NCBI GenBank assembly: GCA_040401995.1
Contig: JBBANM010000030.1
Location: forward strand, 5,895-69,894
Length of the DNA stretch: 64,000 nt
Origin: Haliscomenobacter sp040401995
GTDB taxonomy: Bacteria > Bacteroidota > Bacteroidia > Chitinophagales > Saprospiraceae
Reading direction: 5' to 3'
Shown: positions 1 through 8,262 of the stretch, one piece after another
How positions within the stretch are numbered: the first letter of the stretch is position 1
How the letters are laid out: each line of letters begins with the position of its first letter
Program-made: the position numbers and the translations under genes
The notes under the pieces: model-generated
Told to the model about the DNA's origin: nothing
Seen by the model: the letters and a program-made list of their open reading frames with translations, nothing else
Database searches by the model: none

Positions 1-68
1 CCATCTCCGTATTGACCAATTTGAGTACCGAGCAGGTGATTTTGCGAATCCGCGGCACTGTAGAATAA
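1..68 (+). CDS. 3' end of a protein, possibly DUF1573 family (partial)
   Basis: The window opens inside a reading frame that ends at the TAA at 66-68. The last residues read ISVLTNLSTEQVILRIRGTV followed by E. A short beta strand, 'N' plus small residues, then 'hhLrIrGtV' at the C-terminus is how many Bacteroidota DUF1573 (Ig-like, ASH-type) exported proteins end, so that family is my best guess. Only about 22 residues are visible. The same frame stays open for 26 further codons after the stop (to 149); see findings. Confidence 0.4.
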   Translation, partial: ISVLTNLSTEQVILRIRGTVE

Positions 69-159
69 GTCGGCCACGATGAAGAAATGTCGCGATTATT
101 CAAAAAAACCAACGTGAATATTGTCGCTTCATCCCCTTTCAACACTTAATACAAGATTC

Positions 160-191
160 TTGCTGAAAAAACACAGAAAAGATGTATTTTT
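160..191 (+). promoter_or_regulatory. Bacteroidota-type promoter before the DUF4271 gene
   Basis: TATTTTTG at 184-191 fits the -7 consensus TAnnTTTG of Bacteroidota sigma-70, and a TTG at 160-162 lies 21 bases upstream, close to the usual spacing of the -33 box. Transcription would then begin near 195-200, downstream of the ATG at 182, so that ATG may be part of the promoter rather than the start codon. Confidence 0.4.
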
Positions 192-1141
192 GCGGCAAGT
201 TAACTAGGGCCGCAATTTTGATACAACATCGCATTAACCGGATTATCGTTTTTTTCCTATTTGCTTGTCTATGGGGCAACACCTTATTAGCACAACAGGA
301 GGAGAACCCTTTTGAGTTGACCTATCGACTCAAAAGGCAGATTGCTGTGTTGGATCCTGCGGTTAAGGCCAATCCATTTGAGATTCTGGTTCGACCCAAT
401 AAAAACAAGGTCGTTTTGAACCCCCAGCCTGGCGCTACTGCTTTTACTCCTCGTCCGGCCGCGCCGCGCATACGCAAGCCCATTTCGCCAGAAGCCATGT
501 TACAACGGGTGAAATTTGGCGTTGTTACCGGAACTTTACTTTTTCTAGCGTTTTTAATGACGCTGCTGCGCAATCAAGTCCAAAAAACAGCTCAGGCATT
601 TTTGAGCGACAACTGGCTCAATCAGCTCTTCCGCGAACAAGCGGGTAGAGGCATTTTGCCTTTTTTGTTGTTGTATAGCTTGTTCATGCTCAATGCGGGC
701 ATCTTCTTGTTCTTTTTGCTGCGCTATTTCCAGGTCAATTTACCGGGAAATTTTCTTTTGCAGATATCCGGGTGTATCGGAATTATAATTATCGCTTTTT
801 TGTTGAAACATATCGTGATTTCGATGATAGGATATATTTTTCCTGTGCATAAAGAAACTGAGAGATACAATTTTTTGATTATAGTTTTTGGGATCATCAT
901 TGGCTTGGCACTGGTACCGATCAACGTTTTGCTGGCCTATGGGCCTCCAAACATCGCGCCTTTCCTGGTGTTTGGCGCCTTAGCGTTTCTGGGAGCAACT
1001 TATGTTTTCCGAACGCTGCGGAGTCTGATCATCGCTAATCGTTTTTTGATGTTTTACCAATTTCACTTTTTGTTGTATATTTGCACCGTTGAGATTGCAC
1101 CTATTTTAGTTGGCCTAAAGTTGGCGCTCAACTTCAACTAA
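182..1141 (+). CDS. DUF4271 domain integral membrane protein
   Basis: A 319-residue protein with an N-terminal hydrophobic segment that resembles a signal peptide (IIVFFLFACLWGNTLLAQ), a proline/basic linker around residues 50-105, and then about six to seven hydrophobic helices to the C-terminus. DUF4271 proteins are Bacteroidota membrane proteins of unknown function that usually sit directly before hemD, as here (gap 45 bases). The ATG at 182 overlaps a good -7 promoter box, so the true start may be the in-frame TTG at 218, which would begin right before the signal peptide. No catalytic motif is recognisable. The family call rests on topology plus the hemD neighbour. Confidence 0.75.
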   Translation: MYFCGKLTRAAILIQHRINRIIVFFLFACLWGNTLLAQQEENPFELTYRLKRQIAVLDPAVKANPFEILVRPNKNKVVLNPQPGATAFTPRPAAPRIRKPISPEAMLQRVKFGVVTGTLLFLAFLMTLLRNQVQKTAQAFLSDNWLNQLFREQAGRGILPFLLLYSLFMLNAGIFLFFLLRYFQVNLPGNFLLQISGCIGIIIIAFLLKHIVISMIGYIFPVHKETERYNFLIIVFGIIIGLALVPINVLLAYGPPNIAPFLVFGALAFLGATYVFRTLRSLIIANRFLMFYQFHFLLYICTVEIAPILVGLKLALNFN

Positions 1142-1186
1142 AGTAGATAATTTGCAATTTGCGGTAGATTACCAAAAATAATTTGC

Positions 1187-1972
1187 ATGGCAGCTAACGT
1201 AATGGTACAATTGGAAACCTTTAAACGTGTAAAAACGATACTCGTTTCCCAACCTAAACCAGACCGATCTCCTTATTACGATCTGGAGAAGCGATACAAC
1301 CTACAAATCGACTGGCGTACTTTTAGCCACGTTGAAGCGGTAGACGCAAAAGATTTTCGGCGCCAACGCATTCGCCTGGAAGAATACACAGCGGTAATCT
1401 TGAACAGCAAAAATGCAGTGGACCACTTCTTTCGCGTATGTGAAGAGATGCGCGTGAAAATGTCGCAAGAAACCAAGTACTTCTGCTTGACCGAAGCCAT
1501 CGCCAACTACTTGCAGAAGTTCATCGTTTACCGGAAAAGAAAGGTGTTTGTCGGCACCCGCGTCATTGAAGATTTAGGAGCTTACCTTAAAAAACACAAA
1601 GGGGAAAAGTTTTTACTGCCTTGTTCCAACCTTGGCGCTAAAGACATCAGCAAGTACCTCGACGACAATGGGCTCAATTGGAAAGAAGCCAACATGTACA
1701 ACACCGTAAGTTCTGACCTCTCCGACTTGAGCGATGTGACTTATGATGTACTGGTGTTTTTCAGCCCCTTGTGCATCCAGTCGCTGTACGATAACTTCCC
1801 CGATTTCAAGCAAAATGATACCCGCATCGCTGTTTTTGGCAATACCACCAAAAAAGCAGTAGAAGAACGCGGTCTCACTGTCAACATCAATGCGCCAGCG
1901 CCAGAGATTCCGTCGATGACCCGCGCCTTGGAGTTGTACCTACTTAAATCCAATAAGGAAGACAACCAATAA
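1187..1972 (+). CDS. hemD: Uroporphyrinogen-III synthase
   Basis: The 261-residue protein matches the two-lobed HemD fold of Bacteroidota. It opens with a strand (VKTILVSQPKP), has a central helix-rich lobe with the conserved TEAIANYL segment around residues 100-110, and ends with the second-lobe segments VLVFFSPLCIQSL and IAVFGNTTKKAVEERG. The enzyme closes and rearranges hydroxymethylbilane to uroporphyrinogen III in the cytoplasm, a step toward haem and cobalamin. HemD sequences are poorly conserved, so the call rests mainly on the C-terminal 'fGntT..a..e.G' motif and the DUF4271-hemD gene pair. The ATG at 192-line position 1202 (residue 6) is an alternative start. Two hairpins with T tracts follow the gene. 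Confidence 0.85.
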   Translation: MAANVMVQLETFKRVKTILVSQPKPDRSPYYDLEKRYNLQIDWRTFSHVEAVDAKDFRRQRIRLEEYTAVILNSKNAVDHFFRVCEEMRVKMSQETKYFCLTEAIANYLQKFIVYRKRKVFVGTRVIEDLGAYLKKHKGEKFLLPCSNLGAKDISKYLDDNGLNWKEANMYNTVSSDLSDLSDVTYDVLVFFSPLCIQSLYDNFPDFKQNDTRIAVFGNTTKKAVEERGLTVNINAPAPEIPSMTRALELYLLKSNKEDNQ

Positions 1973-1974
1973 TG

Positions 1975-2058
1975 CTGTAACCGATCGTTTTTGATCGCTT
2001 ACAGTACGTTTTTCCACGCAAAACCCTGATAAATGCCTTTCGTTTATCAGGGTTTTTT
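1975..2058 (+). terminator. Tandem intrinsic terminators after hemD
   Basis: The first hairpin (1975-2004) pairs CTGTAACCGATC with GATCGCTTACAG around a GTTTTT loop and is followed by TACGTTTTT. The second (2020-2056) pairs AAAACCCTGATAAA with TTTATCAGGGTTTT and runs into a T tract. Both have the right polarity to end hemD transcription, and the A-rich 5' arm makes the second potentially bidirectional. Confidence 0.75.
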
Positions 2059-2096
2059 ATTTTCAACCTTCCCTTCCACGGTTTGTTAATGCTTTT

Positions 2097-2732
2097 ATGA
2101 AAAACGATTTTATCCAGCTCATCGAAACGCGTCTTCAACAACCGCTACCTGGCGAAGCGGCGCAGTTTCGAATGGCACATCCTCAACGACGCACTAGTTT
2201 AGCTACCCCGCCACAAGCAACGGCTTCGGCGGTACTGGCGCTTTTTTTTCCAAAAAATGAAGCGTGGCACCTGGTTTTTATTGAACGTGAATCCAGCAAC
2301 CACAACGACAAACACAAGGGGCAAATCAGTTTCCCTGGTGGCCGTTTTGATGATACGGATGTTGTTCTGGATCGTACCGCTTTGCGGGAAGCAGAGGAAG
2401 AAGTAGGCGTTGATCCCAGCACGGTTCGCCTCTTGGGTCAACTTACCGAGTTGTACATCCCCATCAGCAATTTTAAAGTGAATCCGTATGTGGGCGTAGT
2501 GGATTATCATCCCAAATTTAAACCGCAGGTTTCGGAGGTTAAATCCATTCTTGAAGTCCCTTTCCAACATTTTCAAGATCCAAAAAATGAAGGCCTCACC
2601 ACGGTAACGGTTGGCAATAACTTAGTTCTGAAAGACATCCCTTATTTTGACATCGAGGGAAAAACGCTCTGGGGCGCCACCGCAATGATGTTGAGCGAAT
2701 TGCTGGAGATTGTCGGAAATTCGCCCATTTGA
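2097..2732 (+). CDS. Nudix hydrolase, CoA pyrophosphatase type
   Basis: A 211-residue Nudix protein. The NuCoA signature is present (HKGQISFPGG, residues about 72-81), followed immediately by the Nudix box GRFDDTDVVLDRTALREAEE and EVG. In the box the usual Glu after G-x5 is Asp, a tolerated change outside the catalytic REuxEE core. Enzymes of this group cleave CoA and acyl-CoA to 4'-phosphopantetheine derivatives and 3',5'-ADP in a Mg/Mn-dependent reaction in the cytosol. The gene stands alone between the hemD terminators and repeat copy 1. It could instead act on another nucleoside diphosphate derivative. Confidence 0.85.
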   Translation: MKNDFIQLIETRLQQPLPGEAAQFRMAHPQRRTSLATPPQATASAVLALFFPKNEAWHLVFIERESSNHNDKHKGQISFPGGRFDDTDVVLDRTALREAEEEVGVDPSTVRLLGQLTELYIPISNFKVNPYVGVVDYHPKFKPQVSEVKSILEVPFQHFQDPKNEGLTTVTVGNNLVLKDIPYFDIEGKTLWGATAMMLSELLEIVGNSPI

Positions 2733-2744
2733 TTGTGCTTCTCA

Positions 2745-2908
2745 TTAGGAATGGGTGAATAATAAAGTGCCATTTTAGCCGCCGCTATTTTGCAGTCAAT
2801 CGACTATCTTTTGAGGCGAATAGCAGCGCTATTTAACGAAAAAGATAGGAAGAGTGGCGGTGAAAGAGCAAGGATAAAGTGGTAGTTTATTGTTTAACCA
2901 TTCCTTAA
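2745..2908 (+). repeat. Family 1 palindromic element, copy 1
   Basis: An imperfect palindrome of 164 bp. The ends are TTAGGAATGGGTGAATAATA and its near-complement ending CCATTCCTTAA. The core has CTATCTTTTGAGGCG and AACGAAAAAGATAG on either side of an inner hairpin, AATAGC-AGC-GCTATT. It lies between the Nudix gene and icmF, whose start is 30 bases beyond the element. It has no coding capacity. Other copies are at 21271, 21995, 23665 and 34516, with a remnant at 52865. Confidence 0.9.
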
Positions 2909-2937
2909 CTTGGCGGCAGATTTAAAAATCCCTTGCT

Positions 2938-5900
2938 ATGACTGCCATTTCTGCCTACGTCCCCAAAAATAAGATCCGCCTCGTAACCGCCGCTTCGCTT
3001 TTTGACGGTCATGATGCGGCCATCAACATCATGCGGCGCATGCTCCAAAGCTCGGGCGCAGAAGTCATCCACCTCGGGCACAACCGCTCAGTGCAAGACA
3101 TTGTGGATACTGCTATTCAAGAGGATGTGCAAGGTATTGCACTCACTTCCTACCAAGGCGGGCACAACGAGTTTTTTAGATACATGTACGATCTGTTACG
3201 GGAAAAAGGCGCCGGGCACATCAAGATTTTTGGCGGCGGGGGCGGCACTATTTTGCCTACCGAAATCGAAGAACTCCAACAATATGGCATCGCCCGCATC
3301 TACGCTCCCGACGACGGCCGACGCATGGGACTCCAAGGCATGATCAACGATTTATTATCGCAGTGCGACTTTCCGGTAGGGCAAAAACTAGACAGCGAAT
3401 TGGAAACCATCGGCAGCGATAACCCGCATGCCATCGCCCGACTTATTTCGGCCCTCGAAAATTATCCGGAAGCAAATCGCAACTGGCAAGAAAAACTCCA
3501 CCAGCAGGTTGCTTCCCAAAAAATTCCCGTACTGGGCATCACTGGCACCGGCGGCGCAGGAAAATCCAGCTTGGTGGATGAACTGGTGCGGCGTTTTTTA
3601 TTGGATTTTCCCGACAAAAAAATTGGCATCCTTTCTGTTGATCCTTCCAAACGCAAAACCGGCGGCGCACTCTTGGGCGACCGCATCCGCATGAACGCAG
3701 TGGCGAACCCACGTGTGTACATGCGCTCCCTCGCAACCCGCCAGGCCAATTTGGCGCTCTCCAAACATGTAGGTGGCGCGGTGGATGTGCTCAAAGCGGC
3801 AGGGTTTGACCTTATCTTACTCGAAACCTCCGGCATTGGCCAGTCCGATACTGAAATTGTTGAGCACTCTGATGCGGCCTTGTATGTGATGACGCCCGAA
3901 TTTGGCGCCGCTACCCAGCTGGAAAAAATTGACATGATTGATTTTGCCGACCTCATCTCTATCAACAAATTCGACAAACGCGGTGCGCTTGATGCCCTCC
4001 GCGATGTACGCAAGCAATACCAACGCGCCCATTTGGCCTGGGAAAAACCCTTGGAGGAAATGCCCGTTTTTGGCACCATTGCCGCCCAATTCAACGATCC
4101 AGGAATGAATGCCTTGTACAGCGGCATCCTCAATGTGTTGAGAGAAAAAACTGGTGTTATTTTTGCCAGCAGCCTGGTTGCATCAACGCAACTGTCGGAA
4201 AAGATCTACATCATCCCGCCCAGTCGGGTACGCTACTTGTCGGAAATTGCTGAAAAAATCCGTGAATATAATCATTGGACGGAACGGCAAGCAGATTTGG
4301 CCAACGCCTACCAGGCACTGAGCACTACCGCTCAATTGTTGCCCGAGGAGAATGACGCCCAAGCAATCATCGAAAAACTGCTGGCCGAAAAAAAGATGGA
4401 CTTAGATCGTCGCAGCCTTCAAGTGTTGGAGCAATGGGAGCAAAAAAAGACCCAATACCAAGGTGAAGAATACATCTACCAAGTGCGGGGCAAAGACATT
4501 CGGGTAAAAACTTATACCGAAAGTTTGTCGCACACCAAAATCCCCAAAGTAGCCACTCCAAGTTATCACAGTTGGGGCGATCGTTTGCGCTGGGCGTTTC
4601 AGGAAAATTATCCAGGTGAATTCCCTTACGCGGCAGGCGTTTTCCCTTTCAAACGTCAAAACGAAGACCCCACGCGCATGTTTGCGGGCGAGGGCGGCCC
4701 CGAGCGTACCAACCGCCGTTTTCATTACCTTTCTTTAGGCATGCCCGCCAACCGCTTGTCGACGGCTTTTGATTCCGTCACTTTGTACGGCGAAGACCCC
4801 GATCTGCGTCCCGATATTTATGGCAAAATTGGCAACTCGGGCGTAAGCGTTTGTTGCTTGGACGATGTCAAAAAACTCTACTCCGGTTTTGACCTTAGCG
4901 ATCCCAAAACCTCCGTGTCGATGACGATCAATGGCCCTGCTGCCACCATCGCTGCGTTTTTTATGAACGCCGCAGTTGATCAGCAATGCGAAAAATACAT
5001 TCGCGCCGAAGGGTTGGAACAAGAGGTAGAAAAAAAACTCCAGCAGCGCTATGAAGCTCGCGGCCTACAGCGCCCCCGTTATCAGGGCGACTTACCGGAA
5101 GGCAATAACGGACTTGGGCTTTTACTACTCGGCGTCACTGGCGACCAGGTATTAGAGCCCGCTGTTTATGAAAAAATAAAAGCGCAGACCCTCTCCGCAG
5201 TGCGGGGTACCGTGCAAGCCGATATCCTCAAAGAAGACCAGGCGCAGAATACCTGTATTTTTTCCACTGAATTTTCACTGCGTTTGATGGGCGATATGCA
5301 AGCCTATTTCGTAGAGCAGCAGGTGCGCAATTTTTATTCGGTGTCCATTTCTGGTTACCATATTGCGGAAGCAGGCGCTAATCCCATTTCGCAATTGGCG
5401 TTCACCTTATCCAATGGGTTTACTTTTGTGGAGTACTATCTTTCACGGGGCATGCACATCGACGATTTTGCCCCCAACCTGTCTTTCTTTTTTTCCAACG
5501 GCGTAGATCCAGAATATGCGGTGATTGGAAGGGTAGCGCGCAAAATTTGGGCCAAGGCGATGAAAGAAAAATACGGCGCCAACGAACGCTCGCAAATGCT
5601 CAAATACCACATCCAGACCTCCGGTCGCTCGCTGCATGCTCAAGAAATTGCCTTCAACGACATTCGCACTACCCTGCAAGCTCTTTATGCCATTTACGAT
5701 AATTGCAATTCCCTGCATACCAACGCCTATGATGAAGCCATCACCACGCCAACCGAAGAAAGCGTGCGGCGGGCTTTGGCCATTCAGCTGATCATCAACC
5801 ACGAGTTGGGTTTGGCCAAAAACGAAAACCCACTCCAAGGTGCGTTCATCATCGAAACATTGACCGAATTGGTGGAGGAAGCGGTACTGGCCGAATTTGA

Positions 5901-6318
5901 CCGCATCACCGAACGCGGCGGGGTGCTGGGCGCCATGGAAACCATGTACCAACGCGGAAAAATCCAGGAAGAAAGCCTGTACTATGAAACCCTGAAACAC
6001 AATGGCGAGCTGCCGATCATTGGGGTAAATACTTTTTTGAGCAGCGAGGGCTCCCCTACCGTTACGCCCAATCAAGTTATTCGCGCCAATACCGCCGAAA
6101 AGGAAGAACAAATCGCGGCTTTGGAGGGACTGAAAGCGGCACAAGCCCCCCTGTCAGGTTACCCGGAATTCACGGCAATAACCCGTCAAATCCAAACCAC
6201 TGCCCTACAAAACGACAACCTTTTTGCCACCTTGATGGAAGCAACAAAATGGTGCTCCCTGGGGCAGATTACCCAAGTACTGTATGAGGTTGGCGGCCAA
6301 TACCGCCGAAACATGTAA
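2938..6318 (+). CDS. icmF: Fused acyl-CoA mutase with its G-protein chaperone (IcmF type)
   Basis: A 1126-residue fusion. Residues about 13-145 form a B12-binding Rossmann domain with DGHDAA (lower axial ligand His25). A MeaB-like P-loop GTPase follows (GITGTGGAGKSS, about 200-211; ETSGIGQSDTE; NKFD). The C-terminal half (about 550-1126) is the substrate-binding TIM barrel (YAAGVFPFKR, SVSISGYHIAEAGANPISQL). IcmF enzymes use adenosylcobalamin to interconvert isobutyryl-CoA and n-butyryl-CoA, sometimes pivalyl-CoA, and the built-in G domain loads and protects the cofactor. The order B12-GTPase-mutase separates it from methylmalonyl-CoA mutase, where the B12 domain is C-terminal. The length is typical. 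Isobutyryl-CoA specificity is inferred from architecture. I see no cobalamin riboswitch upstream. Confidence 0.92.
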   Translation: MTAISAYVPKNKIRLVTAASLFDGHDAAINIMRRMLQSSGAEVIHLGHNRSVQDIVDTAIQEDVQGIALTSYQGGHNEFFRYMYDLLREKGAGHIKIFGGGGGTILPTEIEELQQYGIARIYAPDDGRRMGLQGMINDLLSQCDFPVGQKLDSELETIGSDNPHAIARLISALENYPEANRNWQEKLHQQVASQKIPVLGITGTGGAGKSSLVDELVRRFLLDFPDKKIGILSVDPSKRKTGGALLGDRIRMNAVANPRVYMRSLATRQANLALSKHVGGAVDVLKAAGFDLILLETSGIGQSDTEIVEHSDAALYVMTPEFGAATQLEKIDMIDFADLISINKFDKRGALDALRDVRKQYQRAHLAWEKPLEEMPVFGTIAAQFNDPGMNALYSGILNVLREKTGVIFASSLVASTQLSEKIYIIPPSRVRYLSEIAEKIREYNHWTERQADLANAYQALSTTAQLLPEENDAQAIIEKLLAEKKMDLDRRSLQVLEQWEQKKTQYQGEEYIYQVRGKDIRVKTYTESLSHTKIPKVATPSYHSWGDRLRWAFQENYPGEFPYAAGVFPFKRQNEDPTRMFAGEGGPERTNRRFHYLSLGMPANRLSTAFDSVTLYGEDPDLRPDIYGKIGNSGVSVCCLDDVKKLYSGFDLSDPKTSVSMTINGPAATIAAFFMNAAVDQQCEKYIRAEGLEQEVEKKLQQRYEARGLQRPRYQGDLPEGNNGLGLLLLGVTGDQVLEPAVYEKIKAQTLSAVRGTVQADILKEDQAQNTCIFSTEFSLRLMGDMQAYFVEQQVRNFYSVSISGYHIAEAGANPISQLAFTLSNGFTFVEYYLSRGMHIDDFAPNLSFFFSNGVDPEYAVIGRVARKIWAKAMKEKYGANERSQMLKYHIQTSGRSLHAQEIAFNDIRTTLQALYAIYDNCNSLHTNAYDEAITTPTEESVRRALAIQLIINHELGLAKNENPLQGAFIIETLTELVEEAVLAEFDRITERGGVLGAMETMYQRGKIQEESLYYETLKHNGELPIIGVNTFLSSEGSPTVTPNQVIRANTAEKEEQIAALEGLKAAQAPLSGYPEFTAITRQIQTTALQNDNLFATLMEATKWCSLGQITQVLYEVGGQYRRNM

Positions 6319-6605
6319 CCGTTTTTAGGGCATAAAAAAATTCATTACATCAACTTGTCAGGGTTGAGCTATTTTTTTTCGTCTCTACTACCAATCAAAA
6401 TAATACGTATCTTTGCTAGCGCACTCCGAAAAAAACACATCATCCCAATTCCCCTATTACTGATTACCTATTGGTTAATGGCAGCAAGCTTCATTAGCGG
6501 GTTGCACTGTACTTGAGCAAGACTACTTCTTGATTTTAGGTTTTGAGACATTGCATTTCAATGTTTTAACGCTTGCTTATTCACCAAACATCAGTCCAGT
6601 TTTAA
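6319..6605 (+). promoter_or_regulatory. Intergenic region with a -7 box (TATCTTTG) at 6408-6415
   Basis: This 287-base gap between icmF and the desaturase holds one clear TAnnTTTG match, TATCTTTG at 6408-6415, about 190 bases before the desaturase start. No obvious -33 TTG lies at the right distance. A promoter here would give the desaturase a long 5' leader. I see no terminator hairpin for icmF and no repeat element. Confidence 0.35.
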
Positions 6606-7697
6606 ATGGAAAAAATCAAATTCGCTAGTCTCGATACTAGTCAGCGGGACTTCAGTCTTGCGCTACGCCGCAATGTTAATGCTTATTTCAAGGAGCGCGG
6701 CATCTCTACCAAAGCCAATTCGACCATGATCGTGAAATCGATCGTTATGTTGAGCGTCTACTTGATACCATTTGTATTGATCCTCACCGTACCTATGAGT
6801 CCTTGGGTTGCATTGGCTTTAACCATAATCATGGGGCTGGGCGTATCTGGAATTGGTATGAGCGTGATGCACGATGCTTTACACGGCGCTTACTCCAATC
6901 ACAAATGGGTCAATCGCCTAATGGGCAGCACTTTATATCTTTTAGGCAGCAATGTTTTCAATTGGAAGATACAACACAACGTTTTGCACCATTCCTTTAC
7001 CAACATCGATGGACAAGACGAAGACATAGGCAACAAAGGCCCCATCCGTTTGTCGGATCACAAACCTTTGAAGAAGATCCACTATTATCAGCATATCCAC
7101 GCCTTTTTCTTTTATGGCTTGATGACCATTTTTAAGTTGGTTAAAGAATTCATCAATTTGGGGAAATACCTCAAAATAGAGCAGGCTGGCGAAGAAAAAA
7201 CCAACCCAGTGGTGGAATACACCAAGATGATTGGCTTCAAGGTCGTTTACCTTTTGCTGATCATCGGTTTACCGTTGTGGCTAACCTCGTTTAGCTGGTG
7301 GCAGGTGTTGGTGGGTTTCATCGCGATGCACTGGGTGGCAGGTTTGGTGCTGAGTACAGTTTTCCAATTGGCCCACGTGGTAGAAGGCGCCGAGCAACCT
7401 TTACCTAGTCCAACCGGCTTGATGGAAAACGACTGGGTGGTTCATGAGTTATTGACCACTGCCAACTTTGCGCGCGACAACCGGTTTTTGAACTGGTGTC
7501 TCGGGGGGTTGAATTTCCAGATCGAACACCACTTGTTTCCGCATATTTGCCATGTACACTACCGCAATATTTCACCAATTGTGGAGCGCACCGCGCAGGA
7601 GTACGGTTTTTCTTACAACCTGAAACCTTCGTTTAGCAATGCACTGGTATCGCATGTGCGGAGGTTGAAGGAATTGGGACGGGAGAAGGCGTCGTGA
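6606..7697 (+). CDS. Membrane fatty acid desaturase
   Basis: A 363-residue membrane di-iron desaturase. The three histidine boxes are HDALH (89-93), HNVLHH (124-129) and QIEHH (305-309), the last of the QxxHH type. Hydrophobic segments lie around residues 45-85 and 205-260. The enzyme would insert a double bond into acyl chains of lipids or acyl-CoA, using O2 and reduced ferredoxin or cytochrome b5-like donors. No N-terminal cytochrome b5 domain is fused. The QIEHH box is common in front-end and sphingolipid-type desaturases as well as bacterial DesA-like enzymes, so regiospecificity cannot be read. It is probably monocistronic, since a strong terminator follows. Confidence 0.9.
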   Translation: MEKIKFASLDTSQRDFSLALRRNVNAYFKERGISTKANSTMIVKSIVMLSVYLIPFVLILTVPMSPWVALALTIIMGLGVSGIGMSVMHDALHGAYSNHKWVNRLMGSTLYLLGSNVFNWKIQHNVLHHSFTNIDGQDEDIGNKGPIRLSDHKPLKKIHYYQHIHAFFFYGLMTIFKLVKEFINLGKYLKIEQAGEEKTNPVVEYTKMIGFKVVYLLLIIGLPLWLTSFSWWQVLVGFIAMHWVAGLVLSTVFQLAHVVEGAEQPLPSPTGLMENDWVVHELLTTANFARDNRFLNWCLGGLNFQIEHHLFPHICHVHYRNISPIVERTAQEYGFSYNLKPSFSNALVSHVRRLKELGREKAS

Positions 7698-7727
7698 GGA
7701 TAAAATAATCGCAATGATTGCCGATAA

Positions 7728-7768
7728 AAAAGGGGAGGGAACCGCATTGGTTTTCTCCCCTTTTGTGT
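7728..7768 (+). terminator. Intrinsic terminator after the desaturase gene
   Basis: AAAAGGGGAGGGAACC (7728-7743) pairs with GGTTTTCTCCCCTTTT (7749-7764), with two mismatched positions and a GCATT loop. A T run overlaps the 3' arm. This isolates the desaturase from the accessory cassette that begins at 7903. Confidence 0.75.
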
Positions 7769-7902
7769 TTGAAAAGGAATTACCATTAAAAACAGCAACA
7801 TTGAAAAAGATGTAGTATTTTGATTGCAAGAAAAAAATATAGAAACAGAAAGATCAATCATAGCAGCAAAGCGAATCATTCACCAAAATAAATAGCCTCC
7901 AA

Positions 7903-8262
7903 ATGTCTAGAAAAATTGTCTCCATTGAATCCGATGACCTCGGCACGCTCTATTTTGAAGCCAATGACTACAACGTAGCCGATACTGGAAACTCCCGCGG
8001 AAGTGGTGGTTTAGAAAAAATTGGTCGCAAAGACGTCCCCGATGGCCGCTTCGAAACCGCACTGGGCACCATTAAAAAAGTAGCCGAAAAAGTGGTAGCG
8101 CAAATTCGAAGCATCGAAAACATTCCTGATGAAGTGGAATGCAAAATTGGCGTCACCTTTAGCGCGGATGCCAATGTCATTTTTTCTAAGATTGGCACCG
8201 AATGCAATCTGGAGCTCACCTTAAAATGGATCAAAGAAAAACCTGCTAAACCACAAGCTTAA
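7903..8262 (+). CDS. Trypsin-co-occurring domain protein (Trypco1 / CU044_2847-like)
   Basis: A 119-residue soluble protein that begins with beta strands (KIVSIESDDLGTLYFEAND), has a Gly/Ser-rich turn, and then a helix (FETALGTIKKVAEKVVAQIR) followed by the segment IGVTFSADANVIFSKIGTEC and a last strand LELTLKW. This 'lG..fS.dAn.v..k.g.e....v.l.W' pattern is the hallmark I know from the small CU044_2847 / Trypco1 family. Those proteins are encoded next to trypsin-like proteases in NTPase-based conflict systems. That matches here: its TAA overlaps the ATG of the protease-NACHT gene by one base (TAATG), implying translational coupling. The molecular role of Trypco1 is not established; it may be an adaptor or the protease's substrate. 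The start is the first ATG after the terminator. Confidence 0.75.
   Translation: MSRKIVSIESDDLGTLYFEANDYNVADTGNSRGSGGLEKIGRKDVPDGRFETALGTIKKVAEKVVAQIRSIENIPDEVECKIGVTFSADANVIFSKIGTECNLELTLKWIKEKPAKPQA

Noticed and set aside
2745..2908. Cobalamin riboswitch in front of icmF
   Set aside because: The sequence is a family 1 repeat, and I find no B12 box or pseudoknot core.
3462..4133. A 223-residue minus-strand frame inside icmF
   Set aside because: Shadow of the GTPase domain in icmF; low-complexity Ser/Arg composition, no family features.
5443..6144. A 233-residue open frame on the minus strand inside icmF
   Set aside because: It is antisense to a clearly conserved gene, has no recognisable motif, and reflects codon bias of the true frame.
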